Part shown: positions 27,011-39,000 of the stretch, piece by piece
How positions within the stretch are numbered: position 1 is the first letter of the stretch
How the letters are laid out: the number at the start of each line of letters is the position of its first letter
Source: Puffinus mauretanicus
Lineage: Eukaryota > Chordata > Aves > Procellariiformes > Procellariidae
Assembly (NCBI GenBank): GCA_023333565.1
Contig: JAJKFH010003627.1
Span: forward strand, 7,669,501 to 7,733,500
DNA length: 64,000 bases
Direction of reading: 5' to 3'
Translations under genes and position numbers: made by a program
Notes under the pieces: generated by a model
Seen by the model: only the letters and a program-made list of their open reading frames with translations
What the model was told of the DNA's origin: nothing
Databases searched by the model: none

Positions 27011-27014
27011 TATG

Positions 27015-27500
27015 TTTTATTCAAATACAAGTTACCATCCAGAAAGACTTTCAGTCTTGATTTAAAACTCCAAATAATGGAGAATTGTCCAATGCACCTC
27101 ATAATTTGTTTCCTCAGTGTTAACGATTTATCCCTAATTTAACATTTGATGTTTCAGCTTTCAGCCACTGTTTTTTTGCCTGTTGTATTAAAGAGTTCTT
27201 CAGTATTCAGCATTGTTTTTCTGCTCAGCAGCATATACATTAGATCAAATTGCTTCTTAGCAATTAGCTCTATCTTAGCTCTATTTAGTTTATATATGTC
27301 ATTATAAGACATTCCCTCTTTCCTTAAATCATGCTTACAGTTCTTCTCTGCAGTCATGAATATCCTCCCTAAATTGTACAAATCAAAGCCGTACTCCGTG
27401 ACAGTGTTCAGGGTGACCTACAGAGAGAGCACCATGTCCCTGCCTCTCTACACACTTCTCCCTAATTGCACTACCTCTGTCTACAAGAGCATCATTCTGA
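27015..27500 (-). mobile_element. old CR1-type LINE fragment, antisense
   Basis: Read on the plus strand this follows, with many substitutions, the antisense of the 3' part of ancient sauropsid CR1 elements. The order of landmarks agrees: a tract near 27055 (GATTTAAAACTCCAAATAAT), then a TTTGTTTCC block, the CAGCTTTCAGCCACTG block near 27160, a TATTAAAGAG block near 27186, and the TTCTTCTCTGCAGTC and CCTAAATTGTACA blocks near 27340-27380. It is degenerate with no usable ORF, and borders are approximate. Confidence 0.6.
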
Positions 27501-27880
27501 TTATTTGCATGCCTCCAGTGTCCATGTGTTAGAATTCCTCATTTTTTCTTGGCGTTACTCTTTTCCACTATACAGCTCCCTGGTCCCAGAGGTGTGAACT
27601 GTGATCTTAGCTCTTAGGCTTACTGCTTTGAACTTCATTGTATTACAAAACCTTCATGTGAATAGACCAATCTTCCTAAGCCACTGTTTGCTCTGTCTAG
27701 CTGCTTTATACTCACAGTAATTTCCATCTTAGACAATCTCTCTGTCACTCAGAAATGCTAACACTAGTAATTTTACATTTACAAAAAGACTAGGATAAAG
27801 CAAAAGGCTCAGATAAAGCAAAATTAAAAATAACACAAATCACTAAAAATTAGACTACAACAATACACCGTGAAGGTGAA
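27500..27880. other. intergenic spacer between two CR1 fragments
   Basis: No feature is recognised between the old antisense CR1 fragment and the younger sense-strand CR1 tail. Confidence 0.5.
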
Positions 27881-27881
27881 C

Positions 27882-28104
27882 CAGGGAAAAGAAAGATCCA
27901 AGTTACTGATGACTGTGGTGAAACACTGGCACAGGTTGCCCAGAGAGGTGGTAGATGCCCCATCCCTGGAAACATTCAAGGTCAGGTGGGACAGCGCTCT
28001 GAGCAACCAGATCTCGTTGATGTCCCTGCCCGTGGCAGGGGCGTTGGACTAGATGACCTTTAAAGGTCCCTTCCAACCCAAACTCTTCTGTGATTCTCTG
28101 ATTG
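27882..28104 (+). mobile_element. 5'-truncated CR1 LINE, 3' end
   Basis: A clear avian CR1 3' end. The segment from about 27920 matches the familiar block running from ACACTGGCACAGGTTGCCCA through CCCATCCCTGGAAACATTCA to GGTCCCTTCCAACCCAAACT. It ends in an ATTCTNTG-type tail (GTGATTCTCTGATTG). Only about 220 bp remain, so it was cut off at its 5' end on insertion, as most CR1 copies are. The open frame at 27870-28052 is a chance read through the element. It is better preserved than the CR1 fragment just upstream, so it inserted later. Confidence 0.93.
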
Positions 28105-28109
28105 CAGAC

Positions 28110-31100
28110 ATCTCCAGCTAATGCTGACCTGATTTGCTAAGTGCCTGCTATGCATCACAGCTCAAAAGCACATGCCCTGCTTCTGGACCCACGCTGGCCC
28201 AGACAACTGAAATTTCTCTGTATTTAGTGACACTAGACTCGACTAAGATCTTTAGCAAAATGTCACAATGGTAATCAAATGCTTTGTGAAATATGTTGTG
28301 AAATATGTTCCTACACTAATCTGTAGGAAACAGACTTACAATCTTTATCAATAAATTAAATTGGATTTATCAACAAGACAATGTTGATAAAAATAAAAAT
28401 TATTGCCAATTATTGACTTATTTACCACCTGGCTAAGTATCATTTTTTGTACTGTGCTACTTGGGACTGGTGTCATGTTAACCATAACACAGCAAGCTGG
28501 GTCATCCTGCTTGCTTTGTTTAATTTTCTTTCCTTAAACATTAGCACAATATATGAGCCTTCCAAAATTTCACTGAAATGCCAGGAGTTATTACAAATGA
28601 GAGCTCTCTTGACAGTTCTGTTAGAGCTCTTTAGTATAGGTTATCTGAGCCTGCTGCTTTAAAATTATTAATGTTACTTATGATGATGAACTTCATCTTT
28701 AATTACTTGCAGACTGAAAAGGATTTAATCATCCTTCTATAATACAAATACTTCATCCTGCATATGTTTCAATACTAAGCATTATTAACAAAACTTGCCC
28801 ACTGTATCTTGTGCCATTGCAAGGCTTTCTTTGTCAGGTTACTCAGTTGTTTTCACCTTCAGTTTAGTTGTGCCAGCCACAATTTCCTGTAGTACCTTTA
28901 GAGTCCTCACTCTATTTTTATAGGTCATAATTCTCTGTGGATATTGATTGCAATATCGCTTCCTTTTTAAAAAATAATAAGCATCAGTAATGATGACATT
29001 TTTCATGTGCAGGTTTCACTCAGAGCATTTTATAAATATTCAAAATATATAAGTTAATCTTCAAAATATACCTGAGAGGAAAATAAGTAGTGAGAAGCAA
29101 ACTGAGTCAGTGGGAGAGAGTCAGTAAGAGACTTATCTGATCATTGCAAGTATTGCAGAACGAGGACTAGCACAGACAAGTTCTGTTTCAGAGCCTTATT
29201 TCACACTGCAAATGGAGTTGCGCTTTGTAAGGTGATCCTTGGACAAAAGTTATTATGCAAAAATTATAAAAGAGATTTTATGAAATAAAATATTGCAAAA
29301 TCCTGAGCATCCAAAAAATAGGACAAGTTATTAAACAATGCATTTCCATGCACCTTGAAGGATAACGAAATTATAAAAATAATAATTGTTAAATTATTTA
29401 AGACAAATAATGTCAAAACAGGCTAATTTCCCTTGCTGAGAGATAATGAGCCTGCAGAAAAAGGGAAAGCTGTAAATGAGATATGGCTTTTTAAGGGTTT
29501 TGATAACATTTGATGTAACATTCTGATAAGCAAACTGAGAAAACCAAAGTGCAAATGAAATCACCATAACATGGGTGCACAACTAGTTAAAAAATATATT
29601 AAAATATTACTATGAGTATGTTGTCATTAATCTCAGACAGGTCTTCTGTTAGGAATCCCAAAGGGTTTGTTCTGATTCTAGTCAACCCTTTTGTTTACTC
29701 AGACAATTGAATTAGAGATTTTGCAAGCACTTTGAAGGACAAGGTTAGAATAAAAACGATCTTTCTAACCAGAGAACTAGTCCAAGCCCCCAAAGGTGAA
29801 ATTCTGAAAAGGGAGATGAAGAAGACTTGCACTGAGGAAAGGTAAATCAAGGAAAAAATTCATCCAGGGAAATACATGGCAAGGGAACAGCTGAGCAGCC
29901 AAGGAGCTGGGATGCGTAGTAGCAACCTATGCCACTTACAGTTGAAATGTTACACTGTGGAAATTTTAATCTTTTAAGGCTTCAGTGTATGCAGAGCCCT
30001 GGATGTCCTGACTCACAAAGCAAGCGGATGCAGGACCTGCAGACATCCTACTAACAGTTACTCACGGAGTTTGTGACGTATCTCACATTCCACAGAGGCG
30101 CTGCTTCTGGAATGACCCCACTGCACACACAGGCTGTGGAATGTGGTGGGTATCAGGCAGAGTTTAACTCTATTCATCTTCTCAATGAAATCAGCTCACA
30201 AGCTCTGTCAACGCAAGTGCAATACTTTCTAGGAGAGCGAACATGCTCCTGGTATATATCTAATGACTATAAAAATAAAGGGAATAAAATTAGCTGAATT
30301 TATGCACATTTTCTAGTTATTTTCCTTCCTTTTTTCTGTTCAAAAGGTTTGCATAACTTGGAGTTATTTCAAAAAATGCCACATGCTCTAGACAGCTCAT
30401 TGGTCTGTTGTGTGTTTGCTCTACTTTATTATCCAAAGGAACATGGTGATTTAGACAAGGAGAGTTAAGTAAAGAGTCCAAAAAGCATTAGGATTTGGGT
30501 TACAATTTGAAACATTGCCAAACTTCACTAATGGCAAGACTAAAAGTCCCGCGTCCCTGAAGACTGATAATTCTCAAGCACAACTCATTTTCCCTTTTGG
30601 CAAAAAAAGACTCACACCTTTGATAAAATCACCTTAGTGAGCAGCTCTAATTCCTTGTGAAGCTGCAGGACAACTCTAGACAACAGTGAAAAAAGAGCCA
30701 AGCTATGAAATCAATCATGTACTTCAGATAAGTGTGAGGACACAGTGAGGATCAGACCCCAACAATCTGGCAGCTTTCAACATCTCCAAGAAAATCTTGC
30801 AGTGATCCCCAGCTACTGAGATTTAACTTCTCAGAGAAATGAGGGGGGAAACTCTCTCTGCTGCACAGTTTTGCTTCCCTTTAGCTATTAAAAGCATACC
30901 TCTCTTGCCTCTGTTTTGATCACCAACTGCTATCCGAGTGTTAGTATTCTTTTGGCCTCCTTCCTTGGAAATGCACTGAGGTCTCTGTGGAGTTTGCCTT
31001 GGTTCCCCTCTCAGACAGCTGTGATTAATTCAATGTTCAAGCTCTTGAGTTAATTCTCTCATTAGATCACTTTCCTTCTTCATGGAATTATTATTCCCAC

Positions 31101-31880
31101 AGGAGAAATGAGAAAGACTAAAACAATATTGTGCTAGTATCTGACACGCTGCATCCAGGATGTTTACTTTAAATCAAATTGCCTGGAATTGCTCCAGATC
31201 TATGGCTTAAACACAAGAATCTTCTAACTGGTGGGGAACTGTAGCAACACATGTTGCACAACATTCCCAGTTTCACTGGAATTCCTCCAAACTTCCTGCT
31301 AGGTAAGTGTACCCAGAACACGAACCTCTCCACACAAGTAGGTCAGATGACACAACCCCTTCATTGCTAGGGCATACTTTAAGACCAAAAAAGTTTTTTC
31401 CTTTTTTTACTATTTTTTATCATACACCAATCACCTTTCTATCCAACACTATTGTGATGGTGAAGCCTGGAGCACACAGCAGTGAAATATTGCCAGTGCT
31501 TCTGAAATCACAAGCCATTATCTCTGCATTACTCACTGGGAATGTCACATTCCCTCTGGAGGCTCTTGCAGCTCAGACATGCTCCCCACTTTTGCTGCCT
31601 GCCAAATGGCTCCCCGGGGTATGGCTGGTCATTGGAGGGCATCACTCCACTCAGCTGGACTCTAGCACAGCCTGCTTCTCAGTACCTTTGGTGCAATGTG
31701 GATACTCGGGAGAGTTTCTCAATACCCAGTTCAAGAATGCTAAACTTGTCTGGACTGACAACTCTGATATCAGGCAGTTACCTTAATGTCACCTTTACCT
31801 GAAGCCGTATTACAGTGAAAGTAATAAAGATACTTAATTACAAATTCCAAAATAGACAAAAGAGTTCGCAAAGGCTTCTA
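28110..31880. other. intergenic, no gene recognised
   Basis: No recognisable exon or repeat. A 159-codon open frame at 31307-31786 is the longest here, but its translation resembles nothing I know, it shows no domain or signal, and its length is not surprising by chance in 64 kb. Confidence 0.5.
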
Positions 31881-31885
31881 AAGAC

Positions 31886-32004
31886 AAAAAGAAGAGAAGA
31901 GAAAGAAGAGAAGAGAAGAGAAGAGAGAAGAGAGAAGAGAGAAGAGAAGAGGAGCGGAGCGGAGCGGAGAGGAGAGGAGAGGAGAGGAGAGGAGAGGAGA
32001 AGAA
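31886..32004 (+). repeat. long purine-rich microsatellite: AAGAG, GAGCG and GGAGA units
   Basis: A 119-nt tract is purine-only on the plus strand except for three C in GGAGC repeats. It changes from AAGAG-type units through GGAGC (three copies) to GGAGA. Such homopurine tracts can form triplex structures and are usually length-variable. The 144-codon open frame across it is a repeat artefact. Confidence 0.93.
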
Positions 32005-32202
32005 TCATTCAGCATGGCACTTCAATGAGCTTTACAGTTTCCCTAGCCATTAACAGTTCAGCTGAGAAATGGACAGAGCCATCACCACCTTGCTGGTGGT
32101 GTGAAAACTTAAGTTTCTGGGGCTGCCTGTGCAGAAAGACTAGCTTTGGGCACCCCTCTTACTCTCCAGCTTTGGGTCAATTCCAGTTCAGACCGCTACC
32201 CT

Positions 32203-32235
32203 ACACACACACACCCCCACACACAAACACACACA
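32203..32235. repeat. imperfect CA microsatellite
   Basis: A CA repeat with a short CCCC interruption and one AAA interruption, about 200 bp right of the purine tract. Confidence 0.9.
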
Positions 32236-32249
32236 TCAAGATTCATTAA

Positions 32250-35200
32250 CCTTCACAGGAATGAAGGTAATGGCTCTTGGGCCTGGCCCAAAACTGCCAA
32301 GAGAGAGTGTTCTCATGCCTAGCTTAAGTCTGGAAAATGTGTTATCTCACATTGTGAAGCACAATGCCTTTACGCACTGAGATAGGAAACATTCAGACCC
32401 TGAAGGGAAGCTTCTTCATCCACTAAAGCTTATGTATCACCTAAAAACATAAGCTGACGACAGGATTATGCAGGTATCTAATTAGAATCTAGTGCCTGTA
32501 GCTCATTAGAGGCTTTTGACTGAGTAGACAACATGATAACCAGTCCCATTGGGGTGATAATGGGTTAATCACCATTGCCTCTGAGAAATACCTTGAAAGT
32601 ACCTAGGGAGCCTCTTCTCTCCTCCATGTTGCATGAGTGTGAACTCCAGCAGCCTCTCTTAACTTACCCCTACTAGGGGCTGCAAATTCATCATGCAGCA
32701 CATAACACCACCACTCCACTAAACTGTACGTCAACAGAGACTGCTGATCTGCATCATTGCTTTGTGCATGCAATGGCATCCAGGGTAAATGGGACACCTG
32801 GGCAAACGTAGGCCATAACAGATAGAAGGTGTCTTGGAAGTATAGGAGATGTACCTTAGTGCACTAGAGATATTTCTAGTCCTCATAAACTCTTGGTGGC
32901 TCTGTACTTCTGCAATTTTGGCTTCCCTGGGAGAAGTTTGAGTTCAAGTCCTTATGAAACTTAAGGAAGTGGAGCAAAAATGGTTGTACCCTATGACGGT
33001 TTTGTGACCTGGACACCAAAACACAAAGTAAATTCCTTTCCGTTTTGGTGAGGCTGTCCAACACCTCTCATCTGATAGGTCAAGTGCATTAAAATACAAG
33101 TAGTAACTACAGTGGGTAATTAGTAATTAAAACGGCAACGGACTGTACCACTGAAAGATTATAGCAGATGCCTTAGCACAGAGAACAAAGTGCAGAGATG
33201 CACTGCAGCTTGGAACAGGAAGTGAAGATTTCATACCCATTGAAAATGGGGGAGGAATTTGACCTGGCACATTCTGGTTGACTTTCACGGAAAGTGGCTC
33301 CCTATCACAAAACATCCCACGGGGTTTGTCATACCTACAAATAGTCAAGGCCTGAGTTTCATGTCTCTTCAGCAAGACAGAACGTTAGCAGCCAAGCAAG
33401 GTAAGGAGACTGCTTGAATACTAAGCCAAAATGATCCCCAAAGCTATAGGTATAATGGACAGACTAGAGGCAGAAAGGCAAAACTGCACTTTCAAATCAA
33501 TTATTTTTCTTTCAGTTTCTTTGAGACTAAAAGCCCTCCATCTTTATGGAGCTCAGGGGAACAAAAAGGAAAAAAAAAAAACCCAACACCTTAAATCTAA
33601 CAAAGATCTTCCTGTAACAGAGGAGAACTACAACACCCACACACGCAACACCTTTTAGCCACCCATTTTGTTGCATGTTCAAATGCATCATCCTGTAGAA
33701 ACAGCACCACCTGCAGGATTTGAGAAAGGGAGGACGGACACCTTACTCAGCTCAGCAGAACATCTTCCAGGCATCTGGAAAGGTTTTCCTGAGAAGCCTT
33801 CAGCCAGGGAAATCTGTGGGCCTCTGTGGGATAACACAAGGAGGACTGCAATGTTTTAGGGTGCTCTGGCACAGCACAGGGGTTTTTCAAGAGAAAACAG
33901 CTTGTTTGTGAGATTTTTCCCACTGAGGGATTTTGGTACTGTGACAGCAGCACTTCTGTACAGGCGTGAGCAGTGGGACACGTTGAGGAACACAAGGCAT
34001 GCCTTTTTTGTCACCTATCCTATATGTCAGTCAGCATTCAGCTGGCTTATTGGAAAATACCATGTAGGAGCCTTTATTAAATTAAAATTGAAGACTTTTT
34101 TTTTAATTCATTCACTGCAATGACTGTCATTCTTGGTGTTAGTTAATCAAAAGGCTCCTCATTACACAGTGCAATTTCACACCGTCGAATGTACTTTCAG
34201 ACTTATTTCAGAAAATCTACAACTTGTTTTGGGAGATGCACAATAGTATATGGGAGCATTAGCTCCATCTTGTACAGATTCTGTGTGGTTACAGAAGAAA
34301 CATGCTGAAGCAGTGCCCTCTTCTGGAGGCAGAATCATTCAACCACATTAACACAGTACAGGACAGGCCTTCAGGGCAAAATTAGCAGTCTCAGCAACGC
34401 TATTTTGTGTCTGTAAATTTGGCGCTATGGTGTGAAATCCTAGTACTGGGCAAGTGTCTAACAGCTGACATCAGCCAGCGACTGAGCCGCTGGCATTTAG
34501 GAGAATTCTAAGCCTTTTACTCACAGGCCACTTCCGATGAATAAAATGTCAGCGCGAGAGGGGTCTGTTTCTTTTACTGATTCATCAATGAAAGAAAAAT
34601 CTCAATTCATTTATTGGCCTAGCTTAAAATTTATACTGCATTATATCAGCATGCATCCAAATGTGTGTGCTTGCAGAAACCATATTTTTCTATCTATCTA
34701 GATCCGTATTTTCTACGGGTATTTTTTAAGACTAGCTTGAAAGGTAATTTTACCACTCTACTGTCAAGAATGTAATGCTGGTGAATGGAGAAACCAACAG
34801 TCCCCAGAGAGTATCACGATTCAGATTCCTTCCAGAAGCCGGTTTAAAAGTTATTACAATAAAACACAGAATCATGAGAAAAGCCTGAGAGGCCACGACC
34901 ATTGTAACTGTAAGCAGACATGTTTTTCTTTCCCAGTCTCACAGTAAATAGATACGGAAGCGTTCCAAAAGGCGCTCTGATTGCTTTTTGCTTTGGCTGC
35001 ATGTCATGTTGCTGGAACAGTTGTGGAAAACTCAGGAGGGATGCTTTTCTCTCAGAATGAGTGCCAGCTCTGCTGGACCCAGTGACCGTGTGTGTGTAAC
35101 TCAGTATGTGATGCTCATCCCTCAGTCAGTGCTCAGGCATGCAGTGACTCAGTGAATTATACAGACTAAGCCAGAAGCATGCTCTGCCTCAGGATCAGTG

Positions 35201-35500
35201 CTGACCCCACTGGCCCACATGGTACTGCTGCAGGACACTGTGAAGAAACATCTGTGCTGGAATGAAGAGGAAGGCCCAACCATGGCATGACACTATAGTG
35301 GCTCTGCCTCCAGTCAGCGCTCACTCTAATGCCACAGTCCTGAGCTAATGACAGGCAGTTCCCCACACCTCCCATCCCTGGGGTTCCCCCAGGCAGATGG
35401 TAGCTGTGGTCTCTCCCCAACACTGCCATGTTTCTCTCTCAAAAGGACAGATTCAGGTGGCTAGGAATCCAGTTCGCAAAAGCATGCCTCAGGGGAATAC
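32250..35500. other. intergenic upstream of IPP
   Basis: No gene is recognised. The stretch at 35050-35330 contains loosely repeated CTC-AGT-CAGTGCT motifs that may be the remains of an old tandem repeat. The rest shows nothing I can support. Confidence 0.5.
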
Positions 35501-35904
35501 TGACTGAGGGACGGAGATTGTGAAGGCAGTAAGGTGGCGGCACACCTGCCATTCACCAGTTACCTGGGCACCAGGCGCAGTGAGCAAACCTACCAAGGGA
35601 CCAGCTTTAACCACAGACAAGAAGGCTCCTCACAGAGCAGGCAGCGAGCTCATGGTGCAGCGGCAAGAGGTGCCTGTGGGGGTGAAGAGGCTCCGCAGGG
35701 CCAAGTGACCATGCAAGCACATAGACAAAGGATCAGAAGACGTACCACAGTCAAGGCAGATCCACCTCCTACGCCCGCTGAGGGAGAAGGGTGCTCAGCA
35801 CACAGGACACCTCAGCAGGCCCTCTTTTACGAAGCCCGCCGCCGCCAGCCGTGCCCGCCTCAGCGGGGCGAGCGCGCCCGCCCGCTAACGTCCTCCCCCC
35901 GCCC

Positions 35905-35914
35905 GCGCATGCGC
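35905..35914. promoter_or_regulatory. NRF1-type site 1 (GCGCATGCGC)
   Basis: A perfect palindromic match to the NRF1 consensus, 112 nt before the IPP start codon. NRF1 activates many CpG-island genes. Confidence 0.75.
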
Positions 35915-35950
35915 CACGAGCGGGCAGAGCTGGGCGCCGCTGGCGCCGAT

Positions 35951-35960
35951 GCGCATGCGC
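35951..35960. promoter_or_regulatory. NRF1-type site 2 (GCGCATGCGC)
   Basis: A second identical palindrome centred 46 bp from the first, 66 nt before the IPP start codon. A nearby pair supports real NRF1 control. Confidence 0.75.
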
Positions 35961-36025
35961 CAGCGCTGCCCCTCAGGGCGGCAGGGGTCGGGGGGAGGGA
36001 AGGTGTCGCCAGCCGGGGGAACGCT

Positions 36026-39000
36026 ATGGCGTGCGCCGCTGCGGCGAAGGGCGGCGGGAGCTCCTTCTCCGACCGGCATGCCCGCCTCCTCCTGGCCCAG
36101 ATCAACCGGTTGCGGGCCGGGCAGAGCTTCTGCGACGTGCGGCTGGAGGTGGGCCCGGAGGCGTTCGCCGTGCACCGCCTGGTGCTGGCGGCCAGCAGCC
36201 CCTACTTCGCGGCGCTCTTCGCGGGAGGCATGAAGGAGTCCGGCCGGGATGTGGTGCGGATCGCGGGCGTCGAGGCGGGCACCTTCCACACGCTCCTCGA
36301 CTTCATCTACACAGGTAACGGCTGACGGGGGGCGGCGGGGACGGTTGCCCGACGGCCGGGCCGAGGTGGCGGTTGCCCGACGGCCGCAGCCTCGAGCGGA
36401 GCCCCGCTGTCGTGTGCGTGCCCGCAGGGGTGGTGAGCATCGGGGAGCACAACGTTCAGGAGCTGATCGTCGCCGCCGACATGCTGCAGCTCACCGAGGT
36501 GGTGGAGCTCTGCTGCGAGTTCCTGAAGGGACAGATCGACCCGCTGAACTGCATCGGCCTCTTCCAGTTCTCCGAGCAGATCGCCTGTCACGACTTGATG
36601 GAGTTCACCGAGAGCTACATCCACGCGCACTTCCTGGAGGTGCAGAGCGGGGAGGAGTTCCTGGCGCTGACAAAAGAGCAGCTGATTAAGATCTTGCGAA
36701 GTGAGGACCTAAGCATCGAGGACGAGTACCAGGTTTTCACAGCGGCAATGCAATGGATTTTGAAGGATGTGGGAAAAAGAAAGAAATACGTCGTAGAAGT
36801 ACTGGAGCCTGTTCGATTCCCTCTGCTACCAGCACAAAGGCTCCTAAAATACATAGAAAGTAAGTGAAAGAAGAGAAGAAATAGTATCAGATGTTTGAGC
36901 AAACCATGTGTCCTTCAGAGTTACTGGATTTTGATGGACTCTTTAAAATGAATAGCATGATGATTGAAAAGATTTACTCTGTCCAAACAAATTCTACTTT
37001 TTAATAAATGAGCACAGCTTACTTAAAAATGTGCTTTTGAAAAAGTCTTATAAAAGTAGGCAATCTTGATTTGTCTGCTGTTTTAGGAGAAGCTAGTAAC
37101 TTTTCTACAACAGAGTTACTTATTGTCTGTAATTTTTACTATACCTTTTTTCATCTGCTTTTTTCCTCAAGGTATTCCAGATTTCAGCCTTCGGGTGGCC
37201 CTGCAAACTCTATTGAAAGAATATTGTGAAGTCTGTAAATCTCCCAAAGAGAACAAGGTCAGCAGTTTTCTGCAAGCTTCTAAAGGTCGTCCCCGGAGGA
37301 AAGCCAGGAAGTACCTTTATGCAGTAGGTTAGAATGTGGCTGTTTGAACCTTGTAAAACAAATGATGAAGTAGTATCTCATATTACAGTACCGAAAGAGA
37401 TACTGGAATTTTTTTTAATCAAAAGACAAAAAAATAGCAAAATATTTTATCTGGCTGAGTTACCATGTTAGCTGCTTTCTGCTTAGAATTGCACAGAAGG
37501 ATGGCATTCACATTTCATGGCATTATGACATGGCATTCAAAGCCTAGATTTGCATTCTAGAAATTATTTGCCTTGGGTGGAAAGGTACAGATCAGCAGAG
37601 GATTTGCCCATGGTTCACTGCTGGAATGGTGTATGCAAATTCAATACACTCCTTGTTCTTCTGAAGGTTGAAGTTTTCTCTGTCCAGAATACTTCGGTTC
37701 ATGGGATGGAATACTTGAAATTGCAAGTTTTCAGCAAAGCTGGAGCTTTGTATTGGAAGGGAATGCTTTTGTTTCACCCCGTGGGAAGTAACACCAACTT
37801 AAGATAGAAAAGGCTGTTGGGTGGTCCCTGCATTTTACTGAGGACATGAACAGTAATGTTTGTAGTGTTGTGGTGAAGCTGTCAGCTCAGGCACAAGTTA
37901 CATGACCTTCAAGGTAAACAATTTTTTGTGTGCTGGAGAAACAATGCTACTTGGAAAAGTCCAGTTCCTTCTAAAAGTGGCTAATGGCTGTTACTGTCAT
38001 TTTTTTCTATGGTTTAGATAAAGGAGCATGGGGATGAGCAGGAAGCTGTTACTCAGCCATGATCTTTCCACTTACTTTCTAGGTGGGTACACTCGACTGC
38101 AAGGAGGACGCTGGAGTGACAGTAGAGCCCTCAGCTGTGTAGAGCGATTTGACACCTTCAGCCACTACTGGACCACGGTGTCCTCTCTCCACCAGGCGCG
38201 GAGTGGGCTGGGTGTGGCTGTGGTGGGAGGAATGGTCTATGCCATTGGAGGTAACAGCTGAAATGTGCTTTTGTTGTTACATGTATACTAGAGAACTCAT
38301 GGATGGGGATTTTTTAAATTATTCTTCCTGTAAGTGGTTCTGAGGAACGCAACAGTACATAATATAACTTTTAGATGTAATAACAATTGAATTGGGTTCC
38401 TTGGTTCTCTACCGTCACTGCTCTGTGAATGCCTGTTTGGACTCCTATGTTGGCCATTTTTTACCAAGCTGCTCTCCCCTCTTGTCCATTGCTCACAGGT
38501 AAGCATATGGATATGTGCAGATATACTAAGAGATGTTGGATGTTCTGCAGACTTTGTGTACCACCACTAATAGCATTTCTTTTCTCACTTGTAGTCTAGC
38601 AGAAGCCCATAGCATAAAAGGCAGTAGTACAGGACAGACCACTTGTCGTCTGCCTACCTGGAAAGGCATGTTATGTATGTTTGCACAAGGATGTGATGAG
38701 TAGCTCTACCAGCCCATCATTAAAGAATGCATATGTATACTGTTTTTGTTACCACAGAACACATTCTTTGGTCTTTAAAACCCTGTCAGTTGTGCTGCGG
38801 ACTAAAAAGTGTGTAGCACTGTGCTTGTTCACCCCTCTGATGTTTTCAGTAATGTTTCAGGCAACTGTTGATGAAAGCTCTTTGTAGTGATGGTTCAGTT
38901 CTAGGTATAAACGAAGCTTTTGTTGCTTTGGCCATTTGGCTAGCCGAAAGATTTTGTATTCAAATATTGTCTGTCCTGGAAGGAGTTGAAGAATCCTTCT

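Larger units (their letters stand above)
35820..36480 (+). promoter_or_regulatory. CpG island promoter of IPP
   Basis: GC- and CpG-rich sequence begins near 35820, covers the first coding exon and intron 1 of IPP, and fades within exon 2. It contains two perfect GCGCATGCGC palindromes upstream of the start codon. No TATA box is evident, as in a housekeeping promoter. Confidence 0.8.

Noticed and set aside
27870..28052. 60-codon ORF
   Set aside because: It is the CR1 3' end read in frame, a translation seen at hundreds of avian CR1 copies.
28680..28725. TGATGA followed by CTGA, like C and D boxes of a snoRNA
   Set aside because: Spacing is too short, there is no terminal stem and it is not in an expressed intron.
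31307..31786. 159-codon plus-strand ORF
   Set aside because: No recognisable domain, signal or codon pattern, no splice context, and a plausible chance length in 64 kb.
31815..32249. 144-codon ORF rich in Glu, Arg and Lys
   Set aside because: Produced by the purine microsatellite.
36808..36828. GTTCGATTCC, resembling a tRNA B box
   Set aside because: It lies inside IPP exon 2 coding sequence (PVRFPLL) and has no matching A box or cloverleaf.
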